Below, piece by piece: positions 40,937 through 49,279 of a DNA stretch of 64,000 nucleotides. This DNA is from Clostridia bacterium. GTDB lineage: Bacteria; Bacillota; Clostridia; Oscillospirales; Butyricicoccaceae. Position 1 is the first letter of the stretch. Each line of letters begins with the position of its first letter. The DNA lies in the NCBI GenBank assembly GCA_017441945.1, contig JAFSBG010000067.1, positions 22,103-86,102 of the forward strand, written 5' to 3'. A program made the position numbers and the translations under genes. Below the pieces are notes generated by a model. It ran no database searches, was not told the origin of the DNA, and saw nothing but the letters and a program-made list of their open reading frames with translations.

Positions 40937-41821
40937 ATGGTAAAGCAGCTTTCCCAGCTTATCGAGCTGGCAAAGGCAAAAGACAGCGTGACTGTGGCTG
41001 TCGCTCAGGCGGCAGACAAGGAAGTGCTTGAAGCGGTTGTAAATGCCCAGAAAGAGGGCATCGCAAAGGCTCTTCTCACAGGTGATATGGCAAAAATCAG
41101 CGCTATCCTTACAGAAATGGGCGAAAATCCTGCCGATTTCACTATTATTCAGGCAGACTCCGATGAAGAATGTGCATTCAAGGCTGTCGAGCAGGTGCGT
41201 CTCGGCAATGCAAATATCCTTATGAAAGGTCTTCTTTCCACAGGTACATTTATGAAGGCTGTCATCAATCGCGACACAGGCCTCCGCACAGGCAAGACAA
41301 TCAGCCATACTATGTTCTATGAAGCTCCTTCCTACGGCAAGCTTCTCTGCCTTACAGACGGCGGCATGAACACATTCCCTGACCTTGCCAAAAAGGCTGA
41401 CATTCTTGAAAATGCCATTGAGGTCGTAAAGAAGCTGGGCATTGAAAGACCATCTGTTGCCTGCGTATGCGGCGCTGAAAATGTCGACCCTAAGGTACAG
41501 TCTACACTTGATGCCGATGAGCTTTCGAAGATGGAAAGATTTGAAGGCGCTGATGTTTACGGTCCTGTCGGTCTCGACCTTGCAATCAGCAAGGAAGCTG
41601 TCCACCACAAGGGCTATAAGAATGAAAATGCAGGCTATGCCGATATTCTTCTTGTGCCGACTTATGAAGTGGGCAACGGCATCGGCAAGGCTATGACATA
41701 TTTTGCAGGGGCAAAATCGGCTGGTATCGTCGTAGGTGCAAAGGCTCCTATCGTCCTTGTTTCCCGTTCCGATAATGCCGAAACAAAGCTTCTCTCCATC
41801 GCACTTGCAGCAATGATGTAG
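40937..41821 (+). CDS. ptb: Phosphate butyryltransferase
   Basis: Two hundred and ninety-four residues, the usual Ptb length. ILMKGLLSTGTFMKAVINRD, TMFYEAPSYGKLLCLTDGG and VGLDLAISKEAVHHKGY are family phrases. It turns butyryl-CoA and phosphate to butyryl-phosphate and CoA, giving the substrate of Buk. AAGGAGGAAATAAAA site, 3 bases after the methyltransferase stop. The Ior genes follow after a 182-base gap, suggesting use on other acyl-CoAs as well. Confidence 0.94.
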   Translation: MVKQLSQLIELAKAKDSVTVAVAQAADKEVLEAVVNAQKEGIAKALLTGDMAKISAILTEMGENPADFTIIQADSDEECAFKAVEQVRLGNANILMKGLLSTGTFMKAVINRDTGLRTGKTISHTMFYEAPSYGKLLCLTDGGMNTFPDLAKKADILENAIEVVKKLGIERPSVACVCGAENVDPKVQSTLDADELSKMERFEGADVYGPVGLDLAISKEAVHHKGYKNENAGYADILLVPTYEVGNGIGKAMTYFAGAKSAGIVVGAKAPIVLVSRSDNAETKLLSIALAAMM

Positions 41822-41869
41822 AAGAAGTTGCCTTACGGCAAGCGATATTCGGCTCCGCCGAGAAAAGAT

Positions 41870-41930
41870 TCTCTTGCCTCCCTCTGACGAGGGAGGGGGA
41901 CCATCGAAGATGGTGGAAGGAGAGAAACTT
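41870..41930. repeat. Frame repeat between ptb and iorA
   Basis: CTCCCTCTGACGAGGGAGGGGG with inner stem ACCATC-GAA-GATGGT and GGAAGGAG. It may attenuate read-through. Confidence 0.6.
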
Positions 41931-42003
41931 AAATCACATAACAACACAGTAAGAGCATATCATACAGGTCAATCAACCCTTCCAAGAAAGGAATAAAACG
42001 CTT

Positions 42004-43722
42004 ATGAAAAAACTCATGACAGGCAACGAAGCCATCGCAAGAGGTGCTTATGAAGCCGGTGTTCGCTTTGGCGCTGCCTATCCTGGCACACCATCCACAG
42101 AAATTTTTGAAAATCTCCCAGAATACAAGGAGATTTACAGCCAGTGGTCACCTAACGAAAAGGTGGCTTACGAAACTGCTTACGGCGCTGCTATCGCAGG
42201 CTTGCGCTCGATTTCCGCAATGAAGCACGTCGGCGTAAACGTAGCGGCTGACCCTATGTTCACATCTGCTTATCTCGGTGTAAACGCAGGTATGGTGCTT
42301 GTAACTGCAGATGACCCTGACCTTCATTCCTCCCAGAATGAACAGGACAACCGCCTTTATGCAAAGGGCGCAAAGCTCTGCCTTATCGAGCCATCTGACT
42401 CTCAGGAATGTAAGGACTTTTTAAAGGAAGCTTATGACATTTCCGAAAAGTTCGATATCCCTGTTCTTTACCGCGTAACAACACGTATCTGCCATTCCAA
42501 GAGCACAGTTGAGCTTGGTGAACGTGTTGAAATCGCTGACAAGCCTTATGAACGCTCTCCTAAATTCTCCGCAACTCCTGCAAGAGCAAAGGTCCACCAT
42601 ATGCGTCTTGAAAACCGCCTTAAGGACCTTGAAGAATATGCAAATACATCCGCCCTCAACAAGATGGAAATCAAGGGCGATGTAGGCGTTATCACAGCTT
42701 CCGCTGCATATAACTACGCAAAGGAAATCTTCCCTGAAGATACATCCTTCCTCAAGCTCGGTCTTACAAATCCGCTGCCAAAGAAGCTCATCAAGGAATT
42801 TGCCGCTAAAATGAGCAAGATCTATGTCATCGAAGAGCTTGAACCATTTATGGAAGAACAGATTCGCGCGCTCGGTATTGAAGTTATCGGCAAGGATGTT
42901 ATCCCTGTTACATACGAGCTCAACCCTGAAATCCTCCGTAACTGCCTCTTCGGCGAAAAGTCCCCAACTAAGACTGCTGAAGTTCAGGCTACAGGCAGAC
43001 CACCTGTGCTTTGCGCAGGCTGCCCACACAGAGGTTTCTTCTATACACTTTCCAAGCGCGGCTCCATCGTTCTTGCAAGTGACATCGGCTGCTATACTCT
43101 CGGCGGCGGCGACACCTGTATCTGCATGGGCGCAGGCTTCTCTGCAGGAGCAGGTATGGCAAAGGCTCTCGAGCTCAAGGGCGATACACGCAAGGTTTAC
43201 GGCGTTGTGGGCGACTCTACATTCTTCCACAGCGGCATGACAGGCGCTCTCGAAATCATCTATAACAATGCAAATATTATTCCATGCGTTCTCGATAACG
43301 GCATCACAGCCATGACAGGCCATCAGGATAATCCTGGTACAGGCTATGCTCTCTCCGGCTCCTTTGCTCCAAAGGCAAAGATCGAAGATATTCTCACAGC
43401 ATTCGGCTATGAAAATGTCATTATCGTAGATCCTAACGACTTAGATGCTATGAAGAAGGCTTGCGACGAGGCTGAAACTTGCGGCAAGCGCTCTGCTATC
43501 ATCACACGCCGTCCATGTCTCCTTCTCAAGAGAGAAGCTCACACAAAGGCTAAGTTCAATATCAATTCCGAAAAGTGCAAGAAGTGTAAGATGTGCCTCA
43601 AGGTCGGCTGTCCTGCTATCAGCACAGTAAACGGCCAGCCTGTCATTGACAGAGCACAGTGCGCCGGCTGCTCACTCTGCGCTCAGGTTTGTCCATTTGA
43701 CGCTATCGAACAGGAGGGTTAA
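42004..43722 (+). CDS. iorA: Indolepyruvate ferredoxin oxidoreductase, alpha subunit
   Basis: Five hundred and seventy-two residues. TPP-dependent 2-oxoacid oxidoreductase: AAYPGTPSTEIFENLPEY in the pyrimidine domain, CAGCPHRGFFYTL and SDIGCYTLGGG with the TPP-binding domain GDSTFFHSGMTG, and a C-terminal pair of [4Fe-4S] motifs, CKKCKMCLKVGCP and CAGCSLCAQVCP. It oxidises aryl pyruvates from Trp, Phe and Tyr to arylacetyl-CoA, reducing ferredoxin. iorB starts 4 bases after its stop. Strongly biased codon use suggests high expression. Confidence 0.95.
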   Translation: MKKLMTGNEAIARGAYEAGVRFGAAYPGTPSTEIFENLPEYKEIYSQWSPNEKVAYETAYGAAIAGLRSISAMKHVGVNVAADPMFTSAYLGVNAGMVLVTADDPDLHSSQNEQDNRLYAKGAKLCLIEPSDSQECKDFLKEAYDISEKFDIPVLYRVTTRICHSKSTVELGERVEIADKPYERSPKFSATPARAKVHHMRLENRLKDLEEYANTSALNKMEIKGDVGVITASAAYNYAKEIFPEDTSFLKLGLTNPLPKKLIKEFAAKMSKIYVIEELEPFMEEQIRALGIEVIGKDVIPVTYELNPEILRNCLFGEKSPTKTAEVQATGRPPVLCAGCPHRGFFYTLSKRGSIVLASDIGCYTLGGGDTCICMGAGFSAGAGMAKALELKGDTRKVYGVVGDSTFFHSGMTGALEIIYNNANIIPCVLDNGITAMTGHQDNPGTGYALSGSFAPKAKIEDILTAFGYENVIIVDPNDLDAMKKACDEAETCGKRSAIITRRPCLLLKREAHTKAKFNINSEKCKKCKMCLKVGCPAISTVNGQPVIDRAQCAGCSLCAQVCPFDAIEQEG

Positions 43723-43726
43723 TTCA

Positions 43727-44281
43727 ATGAGTAATGTTAAAACTATTCTTCTTGTCGGCGTAGGCGGACAAGGTACAATTCTTGTAAGTAAGATTCTCAC
43801 ACACGGCCTTCTCAAGGCAGGCTTTGATGTAAAGATGAGTGAAGTTCACGGTATGGCGCAGCGCGGCGGCTCTGTTTCCACACAGGTTCGCTATGGCGAT
43901 AAGGTATGGTCCCCTATCGTCGGCGAAGGCGGCGCAGATATCCTCATCTCCTTTGAAAAGATGGAAGCTGTCCGCTGGGCAAACTTCTTAAAACCTGATG
44001 CAAAGGTCATTATCGCAGATACTGCTATCCCTTCCCTTCCTATCGCAACAGGTGCTGAACAGTATCCTGAAGGCACAGTTGAAGCTATGCAGAAGCTTTT
44101 CGATGTAACTTTAGTCGATGCTGACAAGATTGCAAAGGAAAAGGGCAACCCAAGAGGCGCTAATGTGGCTCTCTTTGCCGAAGCTGTCAAGGTCTGCGGC
44201 CTCGACTTTGTCGACTGGAAGGAAGTCCTCACAGAAGTCCTCCCTGCAAAGATTCTCGACGCTAACCTCAAGCTGTTGTAA
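43727..44281 (+). CDS. iorB: Indolepyruvate ferredoxin oxidoreductase, beta subunit
   Basis: About 184 residues from the ATG at 43727 (CAGGAGGGTTAATTCA site). ILLVGVGGQGTILVSKILTH is the gamma-domain nucleotide-like fold, and MSEVHGMAQRGGSVSTQVRY a family signature. Partner of IorA; together they form the oxidoreductase. An earlier ATG in frame overlaps iorA and was rejected. Confidence 0.94.
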   Translation: MSNVKTILLVGVGGQGTILVSKILTHGLLKAGFDVKMSEVHGMAQRGGSVSTQVRYGDKVWSPIVGEGGADILISFEKMEAVRWANFLKPDAKVIIADTAIPSLPIATGAEQYPEGTVEAMQKLFDVTLVDADKIAKEKGNPRGANVALFAEAVKVCGLDFVDWKEVLTEVLPAKILDANLKLL

Positions 44282-44284
44282 TAT

Positions 44285-44415
44285 CTCCCGCCCTATTTTG
44301 CCTCCCCTTGTTAAGGGGAGGGGGACCATTCGGCAGAATGGTGGAGGGGTGTAGGGCGTAGCCCGTCTATTTAATAAAAATACATGGGCGGGTTTCCGCG
44401 CCCGCCCGCGTAATA
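44285..44415. repeat. Repeats after iorB
   Basis: Frame copy with CTCCCCTTGTTAAGGGGAG, inner ACCATTC-GGCA-GAATGGT and GGAGGG (about 44302-44349), then a GGGCGGG-TTTCCGCG-CCCGCCC element (44385-44408). No gene. Confidence 0.6.
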
Positions 44416-44426
44416 ATTAAAAAACC

Positions 44427-44452
44427 AAAGCCACCCTTCGGGGTGGCTTTTT
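44427..44452 (+). terminator. Terminator downstream of iorB
   Basis: AAAGCCACCC-TTCG-GGGTGGCTTT with a T-rich tail, UUCG tetraloop. One of several terminators here with a GCCACCC stem. Confidence 0.75.
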
Positions 44453-44465
44453 GTGTCAATGGCTA

Positions 44466-44494
44466 TTGTATGACAGATAGAATTATGCTATACT
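44466..44494 (+). promoter_or_regulatory. Promoter of the 44543 gene
   Basis: TTGTAT (44466-44471) and TATACT (44489-44494), 17-base spacer, ahead of an AAACGGAGGGCATTTT ribosome-binding site. Confidence 0.6.
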
Positions 44495-44542
44495 TTATAT
44501 AAACAGATAAACTTAATAATATTATGAAACGGAGGGCATTTT

Positions 44543-44989
44543 ATGGTCAAAGCTTTACGAAAAAAATGGGGAATAATTCTCATCATTGGCGTTGTTCTGA
44601 TGTGTGTAGGCATTTATATTTGTAAAATGCCCCGTGAAATGAATATGTATGATGCTTTTGCAGACGGCATTGAGAAGCATATAGGCGTTGAATATAAGGA
44701 CATCCAATGGGAAAGCGTCCACTTCCCTCTTACAAGCGAGGATAACAAAAACTGGATAGAAAGCAACAAATCTCCACAGGCTGTGGAAGATACGATAAGA
44801 AATAAGCTTGAAAATTATACTGTTCTTGAAAAGGGTGAGACTATGGGTGTGTCGCCGAATGTTTCAGACCTGTGGATACATGCAAATGCAAATGAAAAAC
44901 AGCTTGATGTCAAGGTAAAGATAGATATGAATAATATCACAGTATTTTATAACAACAAAATTGCCATTGAATATGAGATAATAAAATAA
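44543..44989 (+). CDS. Single-pass membrane protein of a dispersed exported family (copy 3)
   Basis: One hundred and forty-eight residues: short basic start, one helix (about 10-28), then REMNMYDAFADGIEKHIG, DIQWESVHFPLTSEDNKNW and SPQAVEDTIRNKLENYTVL, matching the proteins at 8115 and 13285. It stands alone between iorB and osmC, with its own promoter at 44466-44494. Unknown function. Confidence 0.68.
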   Translation: MVKALRKKWGIILIIGVVLMCVGIYICKMPREMNMYDAFADGIEKHIGVEYKDIQWESVHFPLTSEDNKNWIESNKSPQAVEDTIRNKLENYTVLEKGETMGVSPNVSDLWIHANANEKQLDVKVKIDMNNITVFYNNKIAIEYEIIK

Positions 44990-45061
44990 TTGATGTATAC
45001 TATTCTATAGGGGCGAGTTTCCATGCCCGCCCGCAGACATAACAAAACAGGAGGAACAACC

Positions 45062-45445
45062 ATGGTAACAGCAACAAGCAAGGAAAGAAATTACGTCACA
45101 GAAATCACAGACGGTGAGCACATCATCTATTCGGACACTATCGCATCCGACAATGGCACAGGCGAATATGTAAATCCTGCCGATATGGTCATTTCGGCTC
45201 TTGCCGCCTGCCTCAATATAACTCTCCGCAAGCGTATGCGCGCAGAAGGGCTTGTCTGGGACAGCGTTACTGTCCATGTTGATATGAACAGAAAAAATCC
45301 TGAAGATATCAAAATCTACACAAAAATCATCATCGAAGGGGATATTCCACAGGAAAAGAAAGATGAACTCATCGCAAATGTCCTCGACTGCCCTATCTGC
45401 AAGGTGTTAAAGGGCGGCAAGACATTCCTTCCATTGGAAATTTAA
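45062..45445 (+). CDS. OsmC-family peroxide-reducing protein
   Basis: One hundred and twenty-seven residues from the ATG at 45062 (AGGAGGAACAACC). ADMVISALAACLNITLRKRM carries the first conserved cysteine and VLDCPICKVL the second, both as in OsmC/Ohr-like proteins, which reduce organic peroxides with thiols. The Gly/Glu-rich start is typical. It leads a rightward pair with the FMN reductase, next to the selenocysteine glutaredoxin, so the three may form a redox defence unit. The C-terminal CPIC is close to a disulfide pair. Confidence 0.85.
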   Translation: MVTATSKERNYVTEITDGEHIIYSDTIASDNGTGEYVNPADMVISALAACLNITLRKRMRAEGLVWDSVTVHVDMNRKNPEDIKIYTKIIIEGDIPQEKKDELIANVLDCPICKVLKGGKTFLPLEI

Positions 45446-45472
45446 TTATAAAAAACCACAGGAGGTACATAT

Positions 45473-46015
45473 ATGAATATTTTAGTTATTGACGGCAGCC
45501 CACGTGTAGGCAAGAACACAGACCAGCTTTGCGATGCCTTCATCAAGGGCGCAGAAAGCAAGGGACATATTGCTGTAAAGTTCCGTGTTGCAGGCAAGAA
45601 GCTTAACGGCTGTATCCACTGTATGCAGTGCTACAAAAACGGACCTTGCAGCCAGAAGGACGATATGATTCCGCTTTACGATGAAATCGAAAAGGCCGAT
45701 ATGATTGTCCTCGCCTCCCCTATCTATTTCTGGGACATCACAGCCCAGCTCAAGGCTGTAATCGACCGTATGTATGCCCTCTATGTGGCAAAGCGTTTCA
45801 AGCCTAAAAAGACAGCCGCTATCTTCGTTTCGGGCGGAAAGGACCCTTCCAACACAGCCGAAGCTGTCGATTTCTATAATAATGTAATAATCGACAAGCT
45901 CCATTGGACTGATTGCGGTCTGCTCGAGGTAAACGGCACAACTCCCCAGGATTTCGACCTTGAAAAGGAAGGCTTTATCGAAAAAGCCTACAACATGGGC
46001 GCAAGTCTTGAATAA
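45473..46015 (+). CDS. NAD(P)H-dependent FMN reductase / iron-sulfur flavoprotein-like
   Basis: One hundred and eighty residues, flavodoxin-like fold. LVIDGSPRVGKNTDQL binds FMN phosphate, ASPIYFWDITAQLKAVIDR is the second FMN loop. Between them CIHCMQCYKNGPCSQKDDM has the compact cysteine cluster of iron-sulfur flavoproteins. Such proteins transfer electrons to quinones or metal or oxidised substrates. GGAGGTACATAT site. Its 3' end is closed by the 46029-46057 terminator facing the selenoprotein. Confidence 0.85.
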   Translation: MNILVIDGSPRVGKNTDQLCDAFIKGAESKGHIAVKFRVAGKKLNGCIHCMQCYKNGPCSQKDDMIPLYDEIEKADMIVLASPIYFWDITAQLKAVIDRMYALYVAKRFKPKKTAAIFVSGGKDPSNTAEAVDFYNNVIIDKLHWTDCGLLEVNGTTPQDFDLEKEGFIEKAYNMGASLE

Positions 46016-46028
46016 AATACGCAAAATC

Positions 46029-46057
46029 AAAAAGCCACCCATTTGGGTGGCTTTTTT
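46029..46057. terminator. Bidirectional terminator between the FMN reductase and the selenoprotein
   Basis: AAAAAGCCACCC-ATTT-GGGTGGCTTTTTT. It serves the convergent genes ending at 46015 and 46062. Confidence 0.85.
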
Positions 46058-46061
46058 GTAG

Positions 46062-46355
46062 TTATCTGTAATTTGCGATGTCGTTTGGAATGCCGAATTC
46101 GGCAGCTACATCATCAGGAGAGAAAATAATTTTTTCGCCCTTGTTAATGACGATGCAAGGGAGACCGACTCTGCTTGCCGCTTTGAGAGGGGCAAATTCC
46201 TCACAGGTATCGCGGTACTTCAAAAACTGCTTGAGAGGGAGCATACCGGAATTGATGTCGATAATAGTGATATCCACATCGTGTGCAGAAAGCCACGCTT
46301 TCATTGGTCCGCAGCCGCCTCAATGCTGGCTGGAGTACATAATAACATTCTTCAT
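46062..46355 (-). CDS. Selenocysteine-containing glutaredoxin-related protein
   Basis: Read with UGA as selenocysteine, this is a 97-residue protein: ATG at 46355 with AAGGAGAAAAGGCT before it, MKNVIMYSSQH, TGA (46320-46322) as Sec12, then GGCGPMKAWLSAHDVDITII and on to 46062. The redox site is U12-G-G-C15. The rest fits small glutaredoxin-related proteins (COG4545-like): DINSGMLPLKQFLKYRDTCE and VGLPCIVINKGEK with the cis-proline region. The same stop read as termination would leave an 11-residue peptide and lose the active site. A hairpin follows the UGA (46288-46302), and a selC tRNA is in the same window. Confidence 0.88.
46288..46302 (-). promoter_or_regulatory. Candidate bacterial SECIS hairpin
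   Basis: On the minus strand GAAAGC-GTG-GCTTTC forms a 6-bp stem with a GTG apex about 24 bases after the UGA at 46322-46320. Bacterial SECIS apical loops are usually 16-37 bases 3' of the UGA and contain a G, as here. Pairing is seen; function is inferred. Confidence 0.65.
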
Positions 46356-46397
46356 AGCCTTTTCTCCTTTTTTCTTTCGTAATTTTTCATATAATTT

Positions 46398-46435
46398 AAC
46401 CCCTGTCAAGCCCCAAACAAGACAGGGGTTGGTTT
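46398..46435. terminator. Possible terminator between the selenoprotein and amidohydrolase genes
   Basis: AACCCCTGTC and GACAGGGGTT with a 13-base loop, and a T-rich tail on the + side. Weak U-tract on the minus strand, where the amidohydrolase ends. Confidence 0.4.
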
Positions 46436-46439
46436 TTAT

Positions 46440-48032
46440 TTATGCCTTATAAGTAACTTCGCCGCCCATAACTGTCATGAGCACCTTTGTGTTGATAAGG
46501 TCAGCCTTTGGAACCTCGAAGATATTTCTGTCGAGAACAACAAAGTCTGCAAACTTGCCGTCTTCAAGTGTGCCCTTTTCATATTCTTCAAAGGATGCGT
46601 AAGCGCCTTCCTTTGTGTAGCAGTCGATAGCTTCCTTAACTGTGAAGCATTCCGATGGCACCCAGCCGCCCTCAGGGAAATGCTTAAGGTCACGGCGGTT
46701 GACAGCGCAGTGGATGTTGTCAAATGTCTTGAGGTCTTCAACAGGGCTGTCTGTGCCGAAAGATGTATGTACGCCGCTGTCATAGAGAGTCTTGAAGTTA
46801 TATGATGTATTTGCGAGTTCTTCACCAACTCTGTCTGCCACCACATGCATATCGTAATGGAGGAAGATAGGCTGAGCAAAGCAGAGAGCGTTAAGCTTCT
46901 TAAAGCGCTCGAGCATTGGCTTATCTGTAATCTGAGCGTGAACAACGCCGTGACGAAGAGCATTTCCTTCTCCGCCTTCCTTTTCGATGGCGTTGAGCAC
47001 CATTTCGATAGCCCTGTCGCCGATAGCGTGTGTGATGACCTGCATCTTATGCTCTGTTGCGATGCGGACAAACTCGTTGAGAGTTTCCTGGCTCATACAT
47101 TCGATGCCAACAGTTGATGGGTCATCTGCATAAGGCTTGCGCATTAAAGCTGTGCGAGCGCCGAGAGAACCATCTACAAAGAGTTTTAATGGACCAATTC
47201 TATACGGAGAGTTTCCGTTACCCATGCGGAAACCTGCTTCGAGATATTCCTTGAAGCCGATGAGTGTATTAAAGCAGCTCTGCTGTGTGATGCGGCACTT
47301 TGCCTTGCCGTCAGCGACTACCTTCTTGTAAGCGGCATCCATGCGCTGGAAATTATCGTCGTTGATGTCGTTTGTCTGAATGGAAGTGATGCCGTAGGAT
47401 GCGGCGTATTCCTGAGCCTTTGCAATGATTTCAGCCATTTCATCCACAGTCTTTGCAGGGATAAACTGTTCGATCATGCCCATTGCGTGCTCGCGGAAAA
47501 TACCTGTAGGCTCGCCGTTTGCGTCCTTGTCGATAGCGCCGCCCGGGCAGGCTTCTGTGTTTTTATTTACGCCTGAAAGTTCCAATGCCTTGCTGTTGCA
47601 GACGAGCATATGTCCGCATGCTCTGCGGAATACGATAGGGTGTTCAGTTGAAATCCTGTCAAGGTCATAGCGGTTGAGCAGGCGCTTTTCGCCAAGGAAA
47701 TAGTCCTGATTCCAGCCGCGGCCTGTGACATAAGTGCCTGCAGGGACATTGTTTTCTGCGATAAACTTTTTTGCTCTTTCGATAACATCCTCAGGGCTGT
47801 GTGCGCCGAGCATCTGGACAGACATGATGTTTGTGCCTACGCCGTAAAGGTGCATGTGGCTGTCGATAAGACCAGGAATTACAGTCTTGCCCTCAAGGTC
47901 GAAAGCGTTTGCGCCGTTTGCGCGCATTGCGGCAGCGTCGCCGACAGCTAAAATGACACCGTTATCGACGAGCAGCGAATGTGTAAAACCGTCACCGGTG
48001 TATATATTGCCGTTGAAATAGAGAGTTTTCAT
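46440..48032 (-). CDS. Amidohydrolase family protein (YtcJ-like)
   Basis: Five hundred and thirty residues. VIPGLIDSHMHLYGVG is the metal-binding HxH of the amidohydrolase barrel, and VITHAIGDRA supplies a third histidine. TSFGTDSPVEDL carries the final aspartate region, and the N-terminal KTLYFNGNIYTGD is the usual beta-sandwich start. These YtcJ/Amidohydro_3 enzymes hydrolyse amides or imides of unknown natural substrate. The start has a weak ribosome-binding site (AGAGAAAAA). Monocistronic. Confidence 0.88.
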   Translation of the reverse strand: MKTLYFNGNIYTGDGFTHSLLVDNGVILAVGDAAAMRANGANAFDLEGKTVIPGLIDSHMHLYGVGTNIMSVQMLGAHSPEDVIERAKKFIAENNVPAGTYVTGRGWNQDYFLGEKRLLNRYDLDRISTEHPIVFRRACGHMLVCNSKALELSGVNKNTEACPGGAIDKDANGEPTGIFREHAMGMIEQFIPAKTVDEMAEIIAKAQEYAASYGITSIQTNDINDDNFQRMDAAYKKVVADGKAKCRITQQSCFNTLIGFKEYLEAGFRMGNGNSPYRIGPLKLFVDGSLGARTALMRKPYADDPSTVGIECMSQETLNEFVRIATEHKMQVITHAIGDRAIEMVLNAIEKEGGEGNALRHGVVHAQITDKPMLERFKKLNALCFAQPIFLHYDMHVVADRVGEELANTSYNFKTLYDSGVHTSFGTDSPVEDLKTFDNIHCAVNRRDLKHFPEGGWVPSECFTVKEAIDCYTKEGAYASFEEYEKGTLEDGKFADFVVLDRNIFEVPKADLINTKVLMTVMGGEVTYKA

Positions 48033-48077
48033 TTTTTCTCTGCCCCATAAATCAGGCTTTATGGGGGCCCCTTTCCA

Positions 48078-48397
48078 TTAAAATAGATTTTGCCGAAATG
48101 AATTCGTCAAAATCGGTACGCCGCAATTGTGCGGCGGTCGGGCACCTGGCCCTCCTGAAGTTTTGTTAATTACATTATATAACCATTTATCACCTTTGGC
48201 AATAATTTGTTGAAAAATGTTGCGGAATATTTGGCGGCACCATCTGTCATTCTGAACGAATGTGAGGAATCTTTCCTGAAATTTGCGAAAAGCTCCTCCG
48301 CTGTGCCCGGGATGACAATAAGCGAGATTCGCTCTTGCCATATGTCTTTACATATAGTATAATGATGTATAATGAATATTTTTACGGAGGCAGTTTT
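48078..48397. repeat. Gap with a divergent TCATTCTGA element
   Basis: Divergent copy at 48245-48317, ends TGTCATTCTGA and GGGATGACA. A second feature, GGTACGCCGCAATTGTGCGGCGGT at about 48115-48138, is an inverted repeat around CGCCGCAATTGTGCGGCG. A stretch TTTTGCCGAAATGAATTCGTCAAAATCG (48088-48115) recurs at 55796-55823. No gene. Confidence 0.55.
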
Positions 48398-49138
48398 ATG
48401 ATATTTTCAACTCCTGTCACCCTGCTTATCGTCGGTCTTGTTTCGATAATCGGCGGTCTTATTCAGGGTGTTTCGGGCTTCGGCTTCGGCATTTTCGTAA
48501 TGACAATATTTCCGTCCATTCTTCCCTATCTTTTCGGCGTGGGACTTTCCAGCATAATCTCTATCGTGGGCATGGCGGGCATTGTAATCCGCTACAGAAA
48601 GCACATTCAGTGGAAATATCTGCCTGTGCCGATAGCATTTTATATGATTGCCAGCACGCTGGCGATAAATCTTTCCACAACTCTTGAAGCCGACTGGCTC
48701 AAGACATACCTTGGGCTTTTCCTCGTTGTACTGGCATTTTATTTCGCATTCCTCGGCGGAAAAATCAAAATCAAGCCTAATGTGGGCACAGCCTTTATCG
48801 TTTCCACAATGTCGGGTATTCTGTCAGGTCTTTTCTCCATCGGCGGACCGCCTATGGTTATCTATTACCTTGCCATCACAAAATCGAAGGAGGAATATCT
48901 TGGCACACTCCAGACCTTCTTCTTATGCACAGGTATTTATAATGCTTTGGTGCGTATTTTCAAGGGCATTATCACAGCGGAAGTTATTCCATTCTGGATT
49001 TTCGGCTTTGTTGGAATGCAGCTCGGTATCATTGTCGGCTCAAAACTCCTCAAGAAAATCGACGGTGAAAAGCTGAAGAAAATCGTCTATGCCGTCATCG
49101 GCTGCGCCGGCGCATGGATGTTTATAAGCAATTTATAA
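48398..49138 (+). CDS. TSUP-family permease (TauE/SafE sulfite-exporter-like)
   Basis: About 246 residues from the ATG at 48398 (GGAGGCAGTTTT). Eight or so hydrophobic helices in two repeats: GGLIQGVSGFGFGIFVMTIF near the start is the typical TSUP motif and GILSGLFSIGGPPMVIYYLA is the mirrored one in the second half. Members carry sulfite, sulfonates or other organic anions. Substrate unknown. Terminator at 49143-49171. Confidence 0.9.
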   Translation: MIFSTPVTLLIVGLVSIIGGLIQGVSGFGFGIFVMTIFPSILPYLFGVGLSSIISIVGMAGIVIRYRKHIQWKYLPVPIAFYMIASTLAINLSTTLEADWLKTYLGLFLVVLAFYFAFLGGKIKIKPNVGTAFIVSTMSGILSGLFSIGGPPMVIYYLAITKSKEEYLGTLQTFFLCTGIYNALVRIFKGIITAEVIPFWIFGFVGMQLGIIVGSKLLKKIDGEKLKKIVYAVIGCAGAWMFISNL

Positions 49139-49142
49139 TGTG

Positions 49143-49171
49143 AAAAAGCTGTCCTTCGGGACAGCTTTTTT
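49143..49171 (+). terminator. Terminator of the TSUP permease
   Basis: AAAAAGCTGTCC-TTCG-GGACAGCTTTTT with UUCG loop and T-run. Confidence 0.85.
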
Positions 49172-49279
49172 GATGCGCAGAGATAACTTGCAGAGTAAAA
49201 TTATATTCTCTTACAGGCGGTTGTTATGCGACAAATTTCCTTTTATAATGAATATATCAAAACAAAAGGAGAATTTCAA

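Noticed and set aside
42421..43323. A 300-codon minus-strand frame opposite iorA
   Set aside because: Antisense shadow with Cys/Ala-rich composition.
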